A stretch of 64,000 nt of DNA from Tubiluchus corallicola (Eukaryota; Priapulida; Priapulimorpha; Priapulimorphida; Tubiluchidae), in assembly GCA_030141605.1 (NCBI GenBank), contig JAQGDQ010000365.1, forward strand, positions 36,505 to 100,504, in the 5' to 3' direction. The notes beneath the pieces were generated by a model. That model was not told the origin of the DNA, searched no databases, and saw nothing but the letters and a program-made list of their open reading frames with translations. Of this stretch, positions 25,982-35,079 are shown in pieces. The position numbers and the translations under genes are program-made. Each line of letters starts with the position of its first letter. Position 1 is the stretch's first letter.

Positions 25982-28531
25982 ATGAGTAGGAAATCGATAT
26001 TGTTGTGTTTTTGTATTTTTTATGGCGCTGCTGTTTGTGGGCAGGTTGTAGTAGATAGTACCAACTTTTCAATATACTATGATAGTCCACAGACGTATAC
26101 GATTGCGGGTATTGAGGTTAGTGGGATTCGGTTTCTTGATAAAACAGTCCTTAAGCAGCTATCAGGCCTTAATGAGGGGGATGAGATTACAGTTCCTGGG
26201 GATGAGATTACTGCAGCAATAAAAAAGTACTGGAGGCAGGAGTTATTTTCTGATGTAAAAATATCTGCGGTAAAAATTATTGGTGACAGTATATGGCTCG
26301 ATATTTTTTTACAGGAGCGTCCCCGGTTGGCTGATGTTCATTACCATGGAGTGTCTAAAGGGGAGCGGGGAGATATAGAGAAAAAGGTATTATTGTTGAA
26401 AGGGGGGCAGGTTACTGACAATTTGCTCAATACTGCTGAACGTCAAATACTGGGAATATTTCATGAAAAAGGTTTTTTGGAGACGAGCGTAAATGTAGTA
26501 CAGCGTGACGATACTGAGAAGGCCAACCACGTAGTTCTCGATATTTACGTGGACAAAAAGGAGAAGGTTAAGGTAAGTGAGGTTGAGTTTGTGGGCAACC
26601 AGGCATTGACCAACGCACAGTTGGAAAAGGCAATGAAAAAGACGAAAGCTAAAAAGCTGAAGCATTTCTTTCGTTCTAAGAAGTTTCTTAAAGACAAGTA
26701 TGAGGAGGATAAAAAGAACCTTATAAGCAAGTATAATGAAAGAGGTTATCGCGATGCTGTTATTCTTGCGGATTCGGTTTATAAGGATGAAAATAAGAGC
26801 AGCCACGTTAAGGTTGTATTGTGGGTGGAGGAGGGTGATAAGTACTACTTCCGGAATATAAAATGGGCAGGAAATACTATCTACTCATCGACTCAGCTAG
26901 ATCATTTTCTGGGTATAAAGGAGGGCGATATTTTTGATCAGAGATTATTGGACAAACGCCTGCATGAGGATGATGATGCGGTTAGCAACCTTTATCTTAA
27001 TAATGGTTATCTGTTTTTTAACCTGAACCCTGTTGAGGTGAATGTTGAAAATGATTCTATTGATTTTGAGATGCGAATAGTGGAGGGTACGCAAGCTACT
27101 ATTAACAATATAATTATATCAGGAAATACTAAAACTCACGAGCATGTTGCCAGGCGTGAGATTAGGACCAAGCCAGGGCAGTTGTTCAGTAGAGATGCGA
27201 TAATTCGTTCTATCAGGGAACTGGCACAGCTGGGGCACTTTAACCCTGAAACTATGCAGCCTGATATTCGTCCCCGTATAGAGGATGGGACTGTTGATAT
27301 CGAGTATAACCTGGAGGAGAGGGCAAACGATCAGATTGAGCTTTCTGGGGGATGGGGTGCGGGAATGTTTGTGGGAACAATTGGGTTGAAGTTCTCTAAT
27401 TTTTCTATCCGAAATATTCCAAATAAAAAAGCGTGGCGACCGCTTCCTACTGGGGATGGGCAGACATTGAGCTTAAGGGCACAGACAAATGGCTCATATT
27501 ATCAGTCGTATAATTTTACTTTTGTAGAGCCATGGCTAGGGGGCAAAAACAGAAATTCATTTACCTTTTCCACCTATTATTCGAAGCAGACCAGCGGAAG
27601 CAGCGATTATTATTATGGGGGGGGGGGATATGGGTATGATCCGTATGGCTCTGGAAGTTATGGTGGAACTTATTACGATTATGAAATAACGGAAAGAATG
27701 TCTGTATTTGGTGTTGCCACGGGGTTGGGCTACCGTGTTAACTGGCCGGATGATTTCTTCACATTATATCATGAGCTTGCTTATCAATTGTATAATCTTG
27801 ATAACTGGCAGTATTATCTTTTTAAGACCGGTGTGTCTCATAATTTCAGTTTGAAAACTGCTTTTGGGCGCAACTCTATAGATAATCCATTGTATTCACG
27901 AAGGGGCTCCAATATTTCATTAGCACTACAGTTAACTCCTCCATATTCATTATTTACAGATAAGGATTTTAGCGACCCTGAGATGCCTGATTCTGAAAGG
28001 TATAGAATGATAGAGTATCATAAGTGGACATTTAAAGGAGATGTTTATTCTCCTCTCTCCAAGAATGATAAACTGGTATTGCGAACCAGGTTTGAGGCAG
28101 GGTTTTTAGGATATTATGATAAAAACCGGCGCTCCCCGTTTGAGCAGTACCGTATTGGTGGAGATGGAATGTCGGGATATAGTATGTATGGTAGTGATGT
28201 TATCGGGCTAAGGGGGTATGAAAATAATTCACTTACACCATCTTTAGGTGGAAATATATATCAGAGGCTGACACTGGAAGTCAGATATCCTATTACGCTA
28301 GGTGATGCGGCAACTATTTACGGTTTGACATTTCTGGAGGCAGGAAACGGCTGGTACGATTTCTCTGATTACAATCCATTTGATATGAAGAGGTCTGCAG
28401 GACTGGGTGTAAGAATTTTTCTACCTATGTTTGGGTTGATGGGATTTGATTGGGGGTATGGTCTGGATGAGGGGTACAGAGCTAATTCAGGTGGAAGTAA
28501 CTTTCATTTTATTATTGGACAACAGTTTTAG
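25982..28531 (+). CDS. bamA: Outer membrane assembly factor BamA
   Basis: BamA is the Omp85 core of the machine that folds beta-barrel proteins into the outer membrane. The 849-residue protein has a signal peptide (MSRKSILLCFCIFYGAAVCG), about five POTRA domains over residues 35-430 (for example YTIAGIEVSGIRFLDKTVL and INNIIISGNTKTHEHVARRE), and a C-terminal 16-strand barrel ending FHFIIGQQF. In the barrel an extracellular-loop-like stretch is Tyr/Gly-rich (YYYGGGGYGYDPYGSG) and is encoded across an 11-G homopolymer. It precedes two skp genes, matching the usual envelope cluster. Confidence 0.95.
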   Translation: MSRKSILLCFCIFYGAAVCGQVVVDSTNFSIYYDSPQTYTIAGIEVSGIRFLDKTVLKQLSGLNEGDEITVPGDEITAAIKKYWRQELFSDVKISAVKIIGDSIWLDIFLQERPRLADVHYHGVSKGERGDIEKKVLLLKGGQVTDNLLNTAERQILGIFHEKGFLETSVNVVQRDDTEKANHVVLDIYVDKKEKVKVSEVEFVGNQALTNAQLEKAMKKTKAKKLKHFFRSKKFLKDKYEEDKKNLISKYNERGYRDAVILADSVYKDENKSSHVKVVLWVEEGDKYYFRNIKWAGNTIYSSTQLDHFLGIKEGDIFDQRLLDKRLHEDDDAVSNLYLNNGYLFFNLNPVEVNVENDSIDFEMRIVEGTQATINNIIISGNTKTHEHVARREIRTKPGQLFSRDAIIRSIRELAQLGHFNPETMQPDIRPRIEDGTVDIEYNLEERANDQIELSGGWGAGMFVGTIGLKFSNFSIRNIPNKKAWRPLPTGDGQTLSLRAQTNGSYYQSYNFTFVEPWLGGKNRNSFTFSTYYSKQTSGSSDYYYGGGGYGYDPYGSGSYGGTYYDYEITERMSVFGVATGLGYRVNWPDDFFTLYHELAYQLYNLDNWQYYLFKTGVSHNFSLKTAFGRNSIDNPLYSRRGSNISLALQLTPPYSLFTDKDFSDPEMPDSERYRMIEYHKWTFKGDVYSPLSKNDKLVLRTRFEAGFLGYYDKNRRSPFEQYRIGGDGMSGYSMYGSDVIGLRGYENNSLTPSLGGNIYQRLTLEVRYPITLGDAATIYGLTFLEAGNGWYDFSDYNPFDMKRSAGLGVRIFLPMFGLMGFDWGYGLDEGYRANSGGSNFHFIIGQQF
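27617..27627 (+). repeat. Eleven-base poly-G tract inside bamA
   Basis: An uninterrupted run of 11 Gs encodes the Gly-Gly-Gly-Gly of a Tyr/Gly-rich loop of the barrel. It is the longest homopolymer I see in a coding region of this window. Confidence 0.9.
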
Positions 28532-28585
28532 TGTGTGAACCGGGACTGATTTTATTTCTTTTAAAAATTAAAAATAAAAACAGAG

Positions 28586-29104
28586 ATGAAAAAGGTTATT
28601 TTTGTACTATTATTAGTACTTACTGGTGTTTTATCGCAGTTGAAAGCCCAGAAGTATGCGTATATTGATACGGATTATATTCTTAGCAATATTCCTGCTT
28701 TTCAGTCGGCACAGGAACAGTTGGAGCAGATATCTCAGCAGTATCAAAAAGAGCTTGAAATGATTCATACAGAGCTTGACCAGATGTTTAAGGATTTTCA
28801 GGCTGAGGCTGTTTTGCTATCCAATGAGATGAAGCAACGCAGGGAGGATGTTATTGTAAGCAAAGAGAGAGAGTACAAGAAATTACAACGGCAGTATTTT
28901 GCGCCGGAAGGTGATCTTTTTCAGAAGCGCCAAGCACTGATCAAACCAATACAGGATGACCTGTTTAATGCGGTTAAAGATATTGCAGAGCAGGGAGGTT
29001 ACGCTGTAATTTTTGATAAGGCTGGGAGTGTCTCAATGCTTTATACAAATCCGAGATATGATTTGAGTGATCAGGTTTTACGAAAGCTTGGATATAAGAA
29101 TTAA
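28586..29104 (+). CDS. OmpH/Skp-family periplasmic chaperone, first copy
   Basis: A 172-residue exported protein: signal peptide ending LSQLKAQ, then KYAYIDTDYILSNIPAFQSAQEQLEQIS, a long coiled coil (about residues 45-110), and a C-terminal body with DIAEQGGYAVIFDKAG. Skp holds unfolded outer membrane proteins for delivery to BamA. It follows bamA after 54 bases and is in tandem with a second Skp gene of identical length but clearly different sequence, an old duplication. Confidence 0.9.
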   Translation: MKKVIFVLLLVLTGVLSQLKAQKYAYIDTDYILSNIPAFQSAQEQLEQISQQYQKELEMIHTELDQMFKDFQAEAVLLSNEMKQRREDVIVSKEREYKKLQRQYFAPEGDLFQKRQALIKPIQDDLFNAVKDIAEQGGYAVIFDKAGSVSMLYTNPRYDLSDQVLRKLGYKN

Positions 29105-29173
29105 TATTACCACATTTGCGGTATAATGATATAAGTTTTGGGGCAGTTATAGATAAAACTAAATTTTATAAGT

Positions 29174-29692
29174 ATGAAAAATCTATTGAAGGGAGTCGGA
29201 GTCATAGCCATAGTGTCTATGTTTGTATTTTCGGGAGGTTTGTTTGCACAAGGATATAAGTTTGGGCATATTAATTTCCAACAGCTGATACAGGTTATGC
29301 CTGAAAGCACGGCAGCGCAGGAGTCTTTACAGAAACATGGCAGTGAGTTGGAGGATCAGTTAAGGATAATGCAACAGGAGCTGCAGAGCAAATCAAGGGA
29401 ATATATGGAGCAGCTTGATGCAATGACTAATGCTGTGAAAGCAGCGAAGGAGAGTGATTTGCAAGATCTTAATCAGCGCATACAGGATTTTCAGCAGATG
29501 GCACAGCAAGATTTGCAGAAAAAGGAGCAGGATGTTTTGCAGCCTATCCTAGAGAGAGCCCGTGAAGCTATTAGTGAGGTTGCAAAAGAGAATCAACTCC
29601 TATATGTGTTTGAGGTAAATAGCTTGTTGTATAATGGGAGTGAGTCTGTTGATCTATTGCCACTTGTAAAGACCAAGTTGGGTATCCAATAG
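29174..29692 (+). CDS. OmpH/Skp-family periplasmic chaperone, second copy
   Basis: Also 172 residues, with a signal peptide ending FSGGLFAQ, the family start YKFGHINFQQLIQVMPESTAAQ and a Gln-rich coiled coil (EDQLRIMQQELQSKSREYMEQ). The C-terminal VAKENQLLYVFEVNSLLYN corresponds to the beta-strand body. It is the last gene of the nadK-uppS-bamA-skp cluster. The role is the same as its neighbour's; the two probably differ in client or partner. Confidence 0.9.
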   Translation: MKNLLKGVGVIAIVSMFVFSGGLFAQGYKFGHINFQQLIQVMPESTAAQESLQKHGSELEDQLRIMQQELQSKSREYMEQLDAMTNAVKAAKESDLQDLNQRIQDFQQMAQQDLQKKEQDVLQPILERAREAISEVAKENQLLYVFEVNSLLYNGSESVDLLPLVKTKLGIQ

Positions 29693-30290
29693 TAAAGAGG
29701 TGCTATGTAAGAGATGGAACAGGTGGTGCTTTGCAGCATCTTTTGTTTTTCTCTGATGAAGTTCGTTCTTGTAGGTTTATCTTTGCAGTTATAAGTCTAG
29801 GTAGTAGATTGTAATGTTTTCTACTGTTGTAGTAGTTTTGCCTCTTTAAAAATTTATCAAGCTTCTTGAGAAAGCAGTGAAAGCACAAAGTCGTATGGGC
29901 TGCTGATTTTTTCGCAGTAAAGATTGCTTTAAGTGAGCATATAGAGTTTTCCCGTTTTTACAATAAGTGTAACATGCCTTCTGTATCGTGCTAAGTTGAT
30001 TTAGGGTTATTTGTCTGCTACGCAATGTTAGTATAGCTTGTTTCGACAATTTTTTTGACAGAGTAGTGTAATATGGCTTAGCGTGAGTTCCATTTTTTTG
30101 TTTTTTGGCTCTGACGCAGATGTGCAGAGTAGCATTTAGTAGTTTAAGTGACATAAACGCAGGCTGTTTGAGACTATGCTAATCTTCAGTCTGAGAAAGT
30201 GTAGTTGAAAAAGAGTAGCCCCATCACTGGCGAGAGGTTTGTTTTATTGGTTATGATGCTAAAGTAATAGTAACAGATAGTTATGAAGAT
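29693..30290. other. 598-bp gap without a supported gene
   Basis: The region between the second skp and the dehydrogenase gene holds only a minus-strand open frame at 29846-30154 (102 residues, Lys/Gln/Arg-rich, no signal or domain I recognise). Its composition could fit a decayed DNA-binding or transposase fragment, but there is no motif to support this. No MITE copy is visible, which is unusual for a gap this size in the window. Confidence 0.4.
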
Positions 30291-31571
30291 ATGAAGACAA
30301 AAGCAGTACGATTATATGGAGAGAGAGAACTTCGTATGGAAGAGTTTGATTTGCCGGTAATTAAAGATGATGAGGTGCTTGCAAAGGTGGTGTGCGATAG
30401 TATTTGTATGTCTTCTTATAAAGCAGCTAGCCAGGGCATAGCTCATAAGCGCATTCCTGATAATGTTGCAGAGAAGCCTGTTATTATAGGGCATGAGTTT
30501 GCAGGTGTGATAGTTGAGGTAGGTTCAAAATGGAGAGCCCGGTTTAAGAGTGGGAGTAAGTTTTCAATACAGCCGGCGTTGAATTATGAGAATGGGCCTA
30601 TAGGTATATTGAGTGCTCCTGGCTACTCATATCAGTTTATTGGAGGTAATGCTACTTATGTGGTTATTCCCAATGAGGTAATGGAGCTGGGGTGTTTGTT
30701 GACATATGAAGGTGAAGGCTTTTATCCCGCTTCTTTATCAGAGCCTCTTTCATGTGTTATTGGTGCGATGCATGCCAATTATCATGTCAGGCCGGGGTCA
30801 TATGTTCATAATATGGAGATTGTTGATGGGGGGAGGATGGCTATATTAGCCGGTGTTGGGCCAATGGGGTTGGCGGCAATTAGTTATGTTTTAAGAAGGG
30901 AAGATCGTAGGCCATCATTGCTTGTGGTAACTGATATTGATCAGGCGAGGCTAGATCGAGTAGCGGGTTTGTGTACCGTTGAGTTTGCAAAGTCACGAGG
31001 TATTGACTTGAAGTATGTCAATACCGGCAGTATGGATAATCCGGTTGAGGTTTTAAGAGAAATATCGGGTGGTGCAGGTTATAATGATGTGTTTGTGTTT
31101 GCGCCCGTTGCATCGGTAGTGGAGCAAGGCGATGCTATTCTGGCTTTTGACGGGTGTCTGAATTTTTTTGCTGGGCCATCGAACAGCGAGTTTAAAGCTT
31201 CGATGAATTTTTATAATGTGCATTATGCTTGTACTCATATAGTGGGTACAAGTGGAGGGAATACTGATGATATGAAAGAGGCTTTGGAGATAATGAGTAA
31301 GGGGCTGGATCCTGCGGGTTTGATTACGCATATTGGTGGCTTGAATGCAGTGGTTGATACTACTTTGAATCTCCCCAATATACCGGGGGGGAAAAAGCTT
31401 ATTTACAATCATGCTGATATGCCATTAACGGCAATTGCTGATTTTGAGGAGATAGGGCAACGTAATCCTGTGTATGCTCATTTAGCTGTGCTCTGTGATA
31501 AGTATAATGGGTTATGGAGTGTAGAGGCTGAAGAGTATCTCTTAGCTAGTTTGCACAAGTTAAGTTATTAG
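30291..31571 (+). CDS. Zinc-binding medium-chain dehydrogenase, L-sorbose-1-phosphate reductase-like
   Basis: A 426-residue MDR-family oxidoreductase. The catalytic zinc ligands are visible as Cys39 (DSICMSS) and His68-Glu69 (GHEFAG), and the nucleotide loop as AGVGPMGLAA near residues 186-195. The length (longer than the usual about 350 residues) and overall layout match the SorE-type polyol-phosphate dehydrogenases. It is 9 bases upstream of a fructose-6-phosphate aldolase gene, which fits oxidation of a hexitol phosphate to a ketose phosphate followed by aldol cleavage. The precise substrate is an inference. Confidence 0.75.
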   Translation: MKTKAVRLYGERELRMEEFDLPVIKDDEVLAKVVCDSICMSSYKAASQGIAHKRIPDNVAEKPVIIGHEFAGVIVEVGSKWRARFKSGSKFSIQPALNYENGPIGILSAPGYSYQFIGGNATYVVIPNEVMELGCLLTYEGEGFYPASLSEPLSCVIGAMHANYHVRPGSYVHNMEIVDGGRMAILAGVGPMGLAAISYVLRREDRRPSLLVVTDIDQARLDRVAGLCTVEFAKSRGIDLKYVNTGSMDNPVEVLREISGGAGYNDVFVFAPVASVVEQGDAILAFDGCLNFFAGPSNSEFKASMNFYNVHYACTHIVGTSGGNTDDMKEALEIMSKGLDPAGLITHIGGLNAVVDTTLNLPNIPGGKKLIYNHADMPLTAIADFEEIGQRNPVYAHLAVLCDKYNGLWSVEAEEYLLASLHKLSY

Positions 31572-31580
31572 TTTTAAGTT

Positions 31581-32246
31581 ATGTATTATTTAGCCGATAC
31601 AGCCAGTGTTGATGAGTTAAAGAAGTTGTTTTACTATTTTCCACTTGAGGGAGTAACAACTAATCCAACGATTATTGCACATACACGGAAGCCTATGTCA
31701 GTGGTTTTGCCTGAGCTAATAGATATTATTGGTGATAAAATGCTGCATGTGCAAGTGATAAGTGGTAAGGCGGAGGATATGTTGAGAGAGGCAAAAGCTT
31801 ATAAGGCCAGGTATGGGTTGGGGGATAATTATTTTGCTAAGATACCTGTTACGGCAGAGGGATACAGAGCGATGCAGATGATAAAAGATGCGGGGATAGG
31901 TGTTACAGCTACGGCTGTTTTTACTCAGCAACAAGCGTTAGTAGCAGCACGCGCCGGAGCTGATTGGGTAGCGCCTTATGTTAATCGTTTAGATAATATT
32001 TCATCGCACGGTATTGAAGTAGTGGGTAATATTGTTGAGAATATTGAGCGCTTTAGCTTAAAAGCGAAGGTGCTTGCGGCCAGTTTTAAGACTGTAGACC
32101 AGGTGCATCGGGTTAGCATGACAGGCAGTCATGCAGCAACTATCAGCTTTGAGATACTGGAGCGCCTTAGAAGCCATCCTATGACAGATATGAGCCTGGA
32201 GTGGTTTAAAAAAGATGCAAATGGCTTATATGATATTGACTTCTGA
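31581..32246 (+). CDS. Transaldolase / fructose-6-phosphate aldolase family protein
   Basis: A 221-residue small transaldolase of the FSA/TalC class. It starts MYYLADTASVDELKKL, has GVTTNPTIIA, the Schiff-base lysine Lys87 in YFAKIPVT, and TATAVFTQQQALVAARAGADWVAPYVNR. FSA members cleave fructose 6-phosphate to glyceraldehyde 3-phosphate and dihydroxyacetone; others in the family act as transaldolases. Gln at the TAVFTQQQA position is the FSA-like pattern. It is translationally close to the dehydrogenase, so both probably serve one sugar-phosphate route. Confidence 0.85.
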   Translation: MYYLADTASVDELKKLFYYFPLEGVTTNPTIIAHTRKPMSVVLPELIDIIGDKMLHVQVISGKAEDMLREAKAYKARYGLGDNYFAKIPVTAEGYRAMQMIKDAGIGVTATAVFTQQQALVAARAGADWVAPYVNRLDNISSHGIEVVGNIVENIERFSLKAKVLAASFKTVDQVHRVSMTGSHAATISFEILERLRSHPMTDMSLEWFKKDANGLYDIDF

Positions 32247-32446
32247 TTTATAAGCAAGGGCAGGCTGGTTTTCTAATACATGTGGTTTATTTGAGGGAGT
32301 CATCATTTAGCAGGTCTTTTTTCACCTATTGAGATGCAGAGTTATTATTGATGTAGTGCATATTTGTTTTGTCTGGGTTGGTTTTCATTTTTATATGGTA
32401 TGGCTAATGGCAGGTACACATGTCTACTTGCTTAATGCGATATTTT

Positions 32447-33739
32447 TTACAATATTTTGTTTTCAGATGAGGGTAGCTCTTCCACTTTTTTCAGTTTGGA
32501 AAGCATCAGACGCGTACGGGTACCGACAAGGTTATCTAATTCTTTGTTGGCTTCAGTTATTTTTTTCTGTGCTTTTTCCAGCACATCGCCAAATTTGCTA
32601 AATTCGGTTTTTACTGCTCCAAGTATTTGCCAAACTTCACTACTGCGTTTTTGAATAGCGAGAGTTTTAAAGCCCATCTGTAGGCTGTTAAGCATTGCGG
32701 CCAGTGTTGTTGGTCCGGTTATGATTATCTTATATTCACGTTGCAGCATGGCTACAATTTCGGGTTGGCGTACTATTTCGGCAAATAAGCCTTCTATCGG
32801 TAAAAACATAATTCCAAAGTCGGTTGTGTATGGCGGGTCAATGTATTTATCCCGGATATCTTTTGCAAATTTTTTAATGGATTGTACTAGTGCCTTATTG
32901 GCGGTGTCGATATTTGCGATGTCACCTTCGTCATAAGCTGTTTGGAGCCGTACATAGTCTTCTTGTGGGAACTTTGCATCAATAGGGAGGTACACTTCTT
33001 TACCGTTGTCATCTTTGCCAGGAAGTTTAATGGCAAACTCTACATGGTCATTAGAGCCTTGTTTTGTTTTTACATTAGCGTCGTACTGCTCGGGAGCCAT
33101 AATTTGCTCCAGGATATTTTCTAATTGAATTTCACCCAGTATACCGCGGGTTTTTACATTGCTTAATACTTTTTTCAGATCGCCCACACCACTGGCCAGG
33201 TTCTGCATTTCTCCCAAGCCTTTTTGTACGGCTTCCAGTTGCTTACTTACTATCCTGAATGACTGCCCAAGTCTTTCTTCAAGTGTTTTATGGAGTTTTT
33301 CATCTACCGTTTTACGCATCTCTTCCAGTTTAAGTTCAGTGGATTTGACCAGCTCATCCTGTTTGCCCGCCATAGCATCGAATTTCTGTTTTTGCAGGTC
33401 GTTAAACTCTTTTACATTTCTAGTGAAGACTTCGCTAAAATCTTTTAGAGACTTGGTTAGTTCATCTCGGTTGTTTTTGGCATTTTTATTCAAGCCTTCG
33501 CTGATAATGGTTAGTTTTTCTTCTAGTTTTTGAGTGAGTTTGTCCAAGCCGTTGGATAGCTCCTCCCTGTTATCTTTTAGTGCAGCCGATAGTTCTATAC
33601 GGTTTTCTTTTAACTCTTTTTGCATTAGTTGGCGAACTGCCTCGATAATTGGAGTAGCATTGTTTTTGCTGTTTTTCAGTAGTAAAATAGCGAGGAGCAC
33701 AAGGCACAAGGCAGAGATAATAATTGTAGTAATTTCCAT
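32447..33739 (-). CDS. rmuC: DNA recombination protein RmuC
   Basis: RmuC limits inversion between short inverted repeats and is a predicted nuclease-fold protein. The 430-residue protein has an N-terminal membrane anchor (about residues 3-20), a long coiled coil (about 30-200), and the RmuC core with TRGILGEIQLENILEQIMAPEQYD, YLPIDAKFPQEDYVRL and DFGIMFLPIEGLFAEIVRQ. The C-terminus is a second coiled coil. Its presence is notable in a genome crowded with short inverted-repeat elements, although rmuC is widespread. It converges with the aldolase gene across 200 bases with no gene. Confidence 0.93.
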   Translation of the reverse strand: MEITTIIISALCLVLLAILLLKNSKNNATPIIEAVRQLMQKELKENRIELSAALKDNREELSNGLDKLTQKLEEKLTIISEGLNKNAKNNRDELTKSLKDFSEVFTRNVKEFNDLQKQKFDAMAGKQDELVKSTELKLEEMRKTVDEKLHKTLEERLGQSFRIVSKQLEAVQKGLGEMQNLASGVGDLKKVLSNVKTRGILGEIQLENILEQIMAPEQYDANVKTKQGSNDHVEFAIKLPGKDDNGKEVYLPIDAKFPQEDYVRLQTAYDEGDIANIDTANKALVQSIKKFAKDIRDKYIDPPYTTDFGIMFLPIEGLFAEIVRQPEIVAMLQREYKIIITGPTTLAAMLNSLQMGFKTLAIQKRSSEVWQILGAVKTEFSKFGDVLEKAQKKITEANKELDNLVGTRTRLMLSKLKKVEELPSSENKIL

Positions 33740-34035
33740 AACTAGTATATGATATTTTACGATAAAGTCCTGTTGGCGAGTTGCCGAATAGCATCAAAAG
33801 TATAGAAAATATACTTAGCTTTTTGTGAAAGTGAAAGTTTCATAAAGATTTGCTGGAGAGGAAAGGTTTTTTCATTATTGCCATGTGGTACTAAAGTTCT
33901 GAGAGCCTTCGCCAGATGGTCTTTTTTTTCATATCTTTAGGGGCTGTTTATTTTTAAATAGTAAAGTGAGCGTAAGTGAAAAGATTTGGTAGCCCAAGTG
34001 GTGTGTGAGAGGATTCTGTTAGCCAAGCGATTGTT
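33740..34035. other. 296-bp gap upstream of the LexA/cI-like regulator
   Basis: No gene or MITE copy is seen. TATCTTTA at about 33932-33939 is one base off the -7 consensus and could serve the regulator gene. AT-rich sequence otherwise. Confidence 0.3.
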
Positions 34036-34728
34036 ATGAAAAGAATTAGTTTTATAAAGAGTAATATACGTAAGTACGCTAAGGCCAAGGGTATCACACT
34101 TGCGGAGGTGTATAAGCGCACGGGCATTACTGATGGTACGTTTAGTAATGCAAGCAGTTTGTCGGAGGATAGCTTGCTGAAATTTCTCAATGAGTATATC
34201 GAGGTGAGTCCTTGTTGGCTTTTGACAGGGGAAGGTCCCATGGTTAGGGTTTATAGTGATCCGGCTACTCCTGGTGATCTATTAAGTGAGCCTGGTGGAG
34301 AGGAAGGTTCCGAGGTGGCACAAGTAAGGGTTCCTTTTATTGATATGTCGGATATTGGGAAAGAGGACAATAGTTGTTTCCCTTTGGAGAAGGTAGGGGG
34401 GAGTACGGGGTATTATGTGATTCCCAAACTGGGAAGTAGTAGGATTGATTTCATGACAGAGGTCTCCGGGAGTAGTATATACCACAAGTATTGTAGAGGG
34501 GATGTTGTGGCCTGTACCGTGATTAGAAACAGCACTTTTCTGCAATGGAGGAGGGTACATCTTATTGTTACACGCGAGCAGGGGGTGATTATAGGCCGAA
34601 TTGATAGTTCAGATATTAGTGACGGCATTAGGGTTGTTAGCGAGGATGGCAGTTGTTGTTCATTTGATATTCCCAGGAGTGAGGTTGTGGGAATTGCTAT
34701 GGTAGTGGGAGCTATGCGTTTTGAGTAG
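34036..34728 (+). CDS. Helix-turn-helix regulator with S24 (LexA/cI-like) C-terminal domain
   Basis: The 230-residue protein has an N-terminal DNA-binding region (about residues 5-65, with NIRKYAKAKGITLAEVYKRTGIT and ending SPCWLLTGEGPMV), a linker, and a C-terminal S24-like domain (about 125-228, with VSGSSIYHKYCRGDVVAC). In self-cleaving members a Ser-Lys pair is needed. The Ser of GSSIY is at the right place, but the later VIIGRI has Gly where the catalytic Lys (xKRI) is usual, so it may only dimerise. Bacteroidetes have many chromosomal copies, so a prophage need not be inferred. Its targets are unknown. Confidence 0.75.
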   Translation: MKRISFIKSNIRKYAKAKGITLAEVYKRTGITDGTFSNASSLSEDSLLKFLNEYIEVSPCWLLTGEGPMVRVYSDPATPGDLLSEPGGEEGSEVAQVRVPFIDMSDIGKEDNSCFPLEKVGGSTGYYVIPKLGSSRIDFMTEVSGSSIYHKYCRGDVVACTVIRNSTFLQWRRVHLIVTREQGVIIGRIDSSDISDGIRVVSEDGSCCSFDIPRSEVVGIAMVVGAMRFE

Positions 34729-34761
34729 CTTGATGTTTTTAGTAAAGTGTGTTTTTTGTTT

Positions 34762-34898
34762 GAGCTTTTTGTAAAGCTCATCTTCTTGCTGTTATTTTTG
34801 TTAAAACATTTTTCATAGTAGCCATTTACATTGATAAATTGCGGTTTCTCACCGTACTGTTTTCGGCTTGGCCCAGGTTTTCATATAGTAAAGATTTC
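34762..34898 (+). repeat. MITE-like interspersed repeat, diverged (copy 7)
   Basis: GAGCTTTTTGTAA to TAGTAAAGATTTC with the core ATTTACATTGATAAATTGCG and TTTCTCACCGTACTG, close to copy 2. It follows the regulator gene and is in tandem with a second decayed copy. Confidence 0.65.
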
Positions 34899-34920
34899 AA
34901 GATATTATTTATTGCTAAGT

Positions 34921-35035
34921 GCCCCTTTTTGCCAAAGATTCCCTTCGAATGCCTTCATTTGTGCCGGCAAGGTACAGCTTGTCAATGAGTTTTCTTTTTT
35001 TGATCCGGGTTAAAGTTTTTTGATTTGCAGAGGCC
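34921..35035 (+). repeat. MITE-like interspersed repeat, heavily decayed (copy 8)
   Basis: Starts GCCCCTTTTTGCCAAAG and runs through CCTTCATTTGTGCCGG, AATGAGTTTTCTTTTT and TGATTTGCAGAGGCC. The order of blocks agrees with the consensus, but identity is low. It lies between convergent genes. Confidence 0.45.
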
Positions 35036-35079
35036 TTTTTGTGTGGCTTGGTATGCGTATTCTGTACAGGTGTAGTTTT

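Noticed and set aside
29846-30154. 102-residue minus-strand ORF, possible transposase remnant
   Set aside because: No catalytic or DNA-binding motif, no inverted ends and no start context; only composition suggested it.
32329-32601. 90-residue plus-strand ORF over the rmuC 3' end
   Set aside because: It overlaps rmuC antisense for most of its length and resembles no protein; hydrophobic by chance.
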